8,901 nucleotides of DNA, from contig CAJASG010000218.1 of NCBI GenBank assembly GCA_903944555.1, positions 1 through 8,901 on the forward strand. The letters run 5' to 3'. Of the stretch, positions 7,156 through 8,901 are shown piece after piece. This stretch comes from an uncultured beta proteobacterium (lineage in GTDB: Bacteria > Pseudomonadota > Gammaproteobacteria > Burkholderiales > Burkholderiaceae_C). Numbering within the stretch: position 1 is the first letter of the stretch; each line of letters opens with the position of its first letter. The notes beneath the pieces are model-generated. The model was not told the DNA's origin. It was given only the letters and a program-made list of their open reading frames with translations, and did not search any database. Both the position numbers and the translations under genes were made by a program.

Positions 7156-8310
7156 TTAATGCCGGAAGTGGCGCACGCCACTGAACACCATGGCCACACC
7201 GCGCTCGTTGGCGGCGGCAATCACCTCGTCATCGCGCATGGAGCCGCCGGGCTGGATGACGCAGGTGGCACCTGCATCCACCACCACGTCCAGACCATCA
7301 CGGAACGGGAAGAAGGCGTCGCTGGCCACAGCGGTGCCGGCCAATGACAGATTGGCGTGCCCGGCCTTGATGCTGGCGATGCGGGCCGAGTCCAAACGGC
7401 TCATCTGGCCGGCGCCCACTCCCATGGTCATACCGCCCTTGCAGAAGACGATGGCATTGGACTTGACGAACTTGGCCACCTTCCAGGCAAACAACAAGTC
7501 GTTCAATTCTTCCGCAGTCGGCTGCTTGGCGGTCACCACTTTCAGGTCGCTCAGGGCCAGTTCGTGGTTGTCGGCGGTTTGCAGCAGGATGCCGGAGCCA
7601 ATGCGCTTCATGTCCATGGCGTTGCGGCCATTGTCCCAATCGCTGGCGCCACCCTTGGGTAAGGCGATTTGCAGAATGCGCACATTGACCTTGGTCTTGA
7701 ACACCTCCAGCGCCGCCGGCGTGAAGCTGGGGGCCATCAGCACTTCAACAAACTGCTTGGAGATCTGCTGCGCACCGGCTTCGTCCAGCTCGGTGTTCAG
7801 GGCGATGATGCCGCCGAAAGCCGAGGTGGGGTCGGTCTGGAAGGCCTTGCTGTAAGCCTCCAGTGCGTTGGCGCCTACCGCCACACCGCAAGGGTTGGCG
7901 TGTTTGACGATGACACACGCAGGGGTGTTAAAGCTCTTGACACATTCCCACGCTGCATCGGCATCGGCAATGTTGTTGTAGCTCAGTTCCTTGCCCTGCA
8001 ACTGCTTGGCGGTGACCAGGGAACCGGGTGCGGGGAACAGGTCGCGGTACAGCGCGGCACTCTGGTGCGAGTTTTCACCGTAGCGCAGGTCTTGCACTTT
8101 GACAAAGCGGCCGTTGCTTTGGCCGGGGAACAGGTCCAGCTTGGGCGCCGCATCACCGGCGGGCACATCGTGGCCCACCTGCACCGCGGAGAGGTAGTCA
8201 CTGATGGCACCGTCGTACTGGCTAATTCGGTTGAACGCGGCCACGCTCAGGGCGAACTTGGTCTTGTCGCCATATGACTTTGTCAGGCCCTTAACTTCAA
8301 TCACCTTCAT
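7156..8310 (-). CDS. purH: PurH (AICAR formyltransferase/IMP cyclohydrolase), 5'-truncated and fused to a foreign start
   Basis: The 384-codon frame is the C-terminal two thirds of PurH, which does the last two steps of IMP synthesis. From residue about 15 it aligns with Pur[19 protein letters not shown], then LRYGENSHQ (75-83), [15 protein letters not shown] (111-125), [12 protein letters not shown] (133-144, with the catalytic Lys-His pair), TDPTSAFGG (159-167), [13 protein letters not shown] (276-288), GAGQMSR (299-305), [10 protein letters not shown] (330-339) and the terminal RHFRH. Full PurH is about 525 residues; roughly the first 160, most of the MGS-like IMP cyclohydrolase domain, are absent. 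In their place residues 1-14 read [14 protein letters not shown], an ABC-ATPase start. The formyltransferase part looks intact, but the ORF as written should not be taken as a real protein until the join is checked. Confidence 0.9.
   Translation of the reverse strand: MKVIEVKGLTKSYGDKTKFALSVAAFNRISQYDGAISDYLSAVQVGHDVPAGDAAPKLDLFPGQSNGRFVKVQDLRYGENSHQSAALYRDLFPAPGSLVTAKQLQGKELSYNNIADADAAWECVKSFNTPACVIVKHANPCGVAVGANALEAYSKAFQTDPTSAFGGIIALNTELDEAGAQQISKQFVEVLMAPSFTPAALEVFKTKVNVRILQIALPKGGASDWDNGRNAMDMKRIGSGILLQTADNHELALSDLKVVTAKQPTAEELNDLLFAWKVAKFVKSNAIVFCKGGMTMGVGAGQMSRLDSARIASIKAGHANLSLAGTAVASDAFFPFRDGLDVVVDAGATCVIQPGGSMRDDEVIAAANERGVAMVFSGVRHFRH
8260..8271. other. Probable chimeric junction between two genomes
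   Basis: On the minus strand the codons for G-D-K-T (residues 14-17 of the purH frame) sit where an ABC-ATPase start and PurH both plausibly read GDKT or DKT. Left of it the DNA is GC-rich (41 G/C in 60 at 8101-8160). Right of it is AT-rich (23 of 60 at 8401-8460, 23 of 60 at 8461-8520, 18 of 60 at 8701-8760). Gene content changes at the same point. A short shared word such as GGCGACAAGACC could have bridged the two sequences. Confidence 0.75.
8272..8310 (-). pseudogene. First codons of an ABC transporter ATP-binding protein (fragment)
   Basis: The 13 codons from ATG at 8310 read [13 protein letters not shown]. That is the usual first strand of ABC ATPases up to the A-loop aromatic (Tyr13), which stacks on ATP adenine. 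Nothing like this begins a PurH protein. TGGAG lies a few bases upstream, so this is a real gene start. The rest of the ABC gene (Walker A onward) is missing, replaced by purH. It is divergent from the small gene at 8357 across a 46-base spacer. The fragment is short, so the call is by pattern only. Confidence 0.65.
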
Positions 8311-8356
8311 GGCTCCAGCCTGTCACAAGAAGCTTAAAAATGCGAGAAAATGAACC

Positions 8357-8668
8357 ATGAGCCCGCGCCGCAACTATCCCAAAGGGAAGCGACCCCAGGA
8401 TCCTGAGCGCGAGATTAATACTTCTAATGAAAGTATCGAAGAACACAGTGATGGAACATATCGAGTTAGAAAATTAACTGGTTCATCTTCAAATAAACCA
8501 TATCGCTGCCCAGGTTGTGATCAAGTTATTCCGATGGCAACGCCACACATTGTTGCGTGGTTAGAACATGATGAGGAATCGCGCCGCCATTGGCATACAC
8601 CTTGTTGGAGTAAGAAAAATAATCGCGGCCCACGCACAGAGCGCACCCGAAATGCGCCCCGCTTCTAA
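8357..8668 (+). CDS. Small Cys/His protein of an actinobacterial family, function unknown
   Basis: The 103-residue protein starts MSPRRNYPKG, has an acidic middle, then a core YRCPGCDQVIPMATPHIVAW (49-68) and RRHWHTPCW (76-84), and ends RTRNAPRF. C51-x2-C54 with H80-x2-C83 could bind one zinc in a treble-clef-like fold; H64 and H78 are further candidates. From memory, Streptomyces and other actinobacteria have a conserved homologue with the same start, core and RNAPRF-like end, often mislabelled as an ATP/GTP-binding protein; no P-loop is visible here. Both tails are basic, so nucleic-acid binding is possible but unproven. It has AT-rich codons quite unlike hemL or purH, marking it as part of the foreign segment. 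It is divergent from the ABC fragment and converges on the aldehyde dehydrogenase gene 16 bases away. Confidence 0.85.
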   Translation: MSPRRNYPKGKRPQDPEREINTSNESIEEHSDGTYRVRKLTGSSSNKPYRCPGCDQVIPMATPHIVAWLEHDEESRRHWHTPCWSKKNNRGPRTERTRNAPRF

Positions 8669-8684
8669 TTAACCTTAGTAAAAG

Positions 8685-8900
8685 TTAACTCAGCCGACCT
8701 TTAAGAATCTTAATAACGCGCACAATTAATTTATCGCTGAAATAAGAACGCTTAAAGCTAGTAAATGCCAAAGGCAATTGGAATCGCGCGCGAACTACTG
8801 TGCGCGGATAAGTAAACTCTAGAATTCCTTCGGGGCCATGAATGCGACCAGAGCCACTATCTTTCACGCCGCCAAATGGCACTGATGGAATTGCTGCGAA
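8685..8900 (-). CDS. Aldehyde dehydrogenase, C-terminal end (5' end off window)
   Basis: The frame enters from the right edge and gives 71 residues beginning FAAIPSVPFGGVKDSGSGR and ending KILKGRLS. PFGGVKDSGxGRxHGPEGILEFT is the conserved C-terminal block of NAD(P)-dependent aldehyde dehydrogenases (ALDH superfamily), near the oligomerisation strand. The basic, less conserved tail after it resembles actinobacterial succinate-semialdehyde dehydrogenase-type enzymes, but substrate cannot be judged without the catalytic Cys and Glu, which lie outside. An internal GTG at 8882 is not a true start because the conserved block continues upstream of it. Composition is AT-rich like the neighbouring small gene. 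Confidence 0.85.
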   Translation of the reverse strand, partial: FAAIPSVPFGGVKDSGSGRIHGPEGILEFTYPRTVVRARFQLPLAFTSFKRSYFSDKLIVRVIKILKGRLS

Positions 8901-8901
8901 T

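Noticed and set aside
7190..8277. Plus-strand frames (221 and 202 codons) opposite purH
   Set aside because: PurH is unmistakable on the other strand; these have no domain signature.
8669..8688. TTAAC...GTTAA inverted repeat between the two convergent AT-rich genes
   Set aside because: Only five base pairs around a 10-base loop, AT-rich and without a T-run; too weak to call a terminator.
1..8901. A new defence, mobile or biosynthetic system
   Set aside because: All main genes fall in known families in expected orders; there are no transposases, integrases, phage genes, CRISPR repeats, toxin-antitoxin pairs or RNA-structured arrays that I could see.

Overview
The window reads as two pieces of DNA from different organisms. 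About the first 8.26 kb is high-GC Betaproteobacterium, most like Comamonadaceae (Rhodoferax/Polaromonas/Limnohabitans type), judged from gene order, protein sequence and a dispersed repeat I associate with that family. The last ~0.63 kb is visibly AT-rich and carries an actinobacterial small protein family, suggesting a low-GC freshwater actinobacterium such as acI/Nanopelagicales. The taxonomic calls are from memory and were not searched.

Region 1 (1-4487, minus strand) is a type IV pilus chemosensory (Pil-Chp) operon in the order pilG, pilH, pilI, pilJ, then the N-terminal 279 codons of the pilL/chpA hybrid kinase, which runs off the left edge. PilJ senses, PilI couples it to the ChpA kinase, and the single-domain receivers PilG and PilH take the phosphate to control pilus motors. 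Genes are tightly packed (1-base overlap pilG/pilH, gaps of 12, 20 and 53 bases further on). No pilK methyltransferase lies between pilJ and chpA.

Region 2 (4553-4726, minus) is a 57-residue rubredoxin just upstream of pilG. A 120-base divergent spacer with a 7+1+7 palindrome separates it from region 3.

Region 3 (4847-7052, plus) is a two-gene unit: a divergent ThiD-like kinase whose 3' end overlaps hemL, the glutamate-1-semialdehyde aminomutase of tetrapyrrole synthesis. hemL ends inside a short dispersed repeat. A strong bidirectional hairpin terminator separates it from convergent purH.

Region 4 (7156-8310, minus) is purH, but only its 3' two thirds. At about 8260-8271 the purH sequence switches in frame to what looks like the first 14-17 codons of an ABC transporter ATPase. 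Everything right of this point is AT-rich: the divergent start of that ABC gene, a small Cys/His protein gene of an actinobacterial family (8357-8668), and the C-terminus of an aldehyde dehydrogenase (8685-8900). The simplest reading is a chimeric join of two genomes, probably a metagenome assembly error; real horizontal transfer is less likely because it would destroy purH.

I found no tRNA, rRNA, CRISPR array, insertion sequence or phage gene, and nothing that supports a new multi-gene system. The join, the odd ThiD-like kinase and the repeat-borne hemL stop are the points worth a second look.
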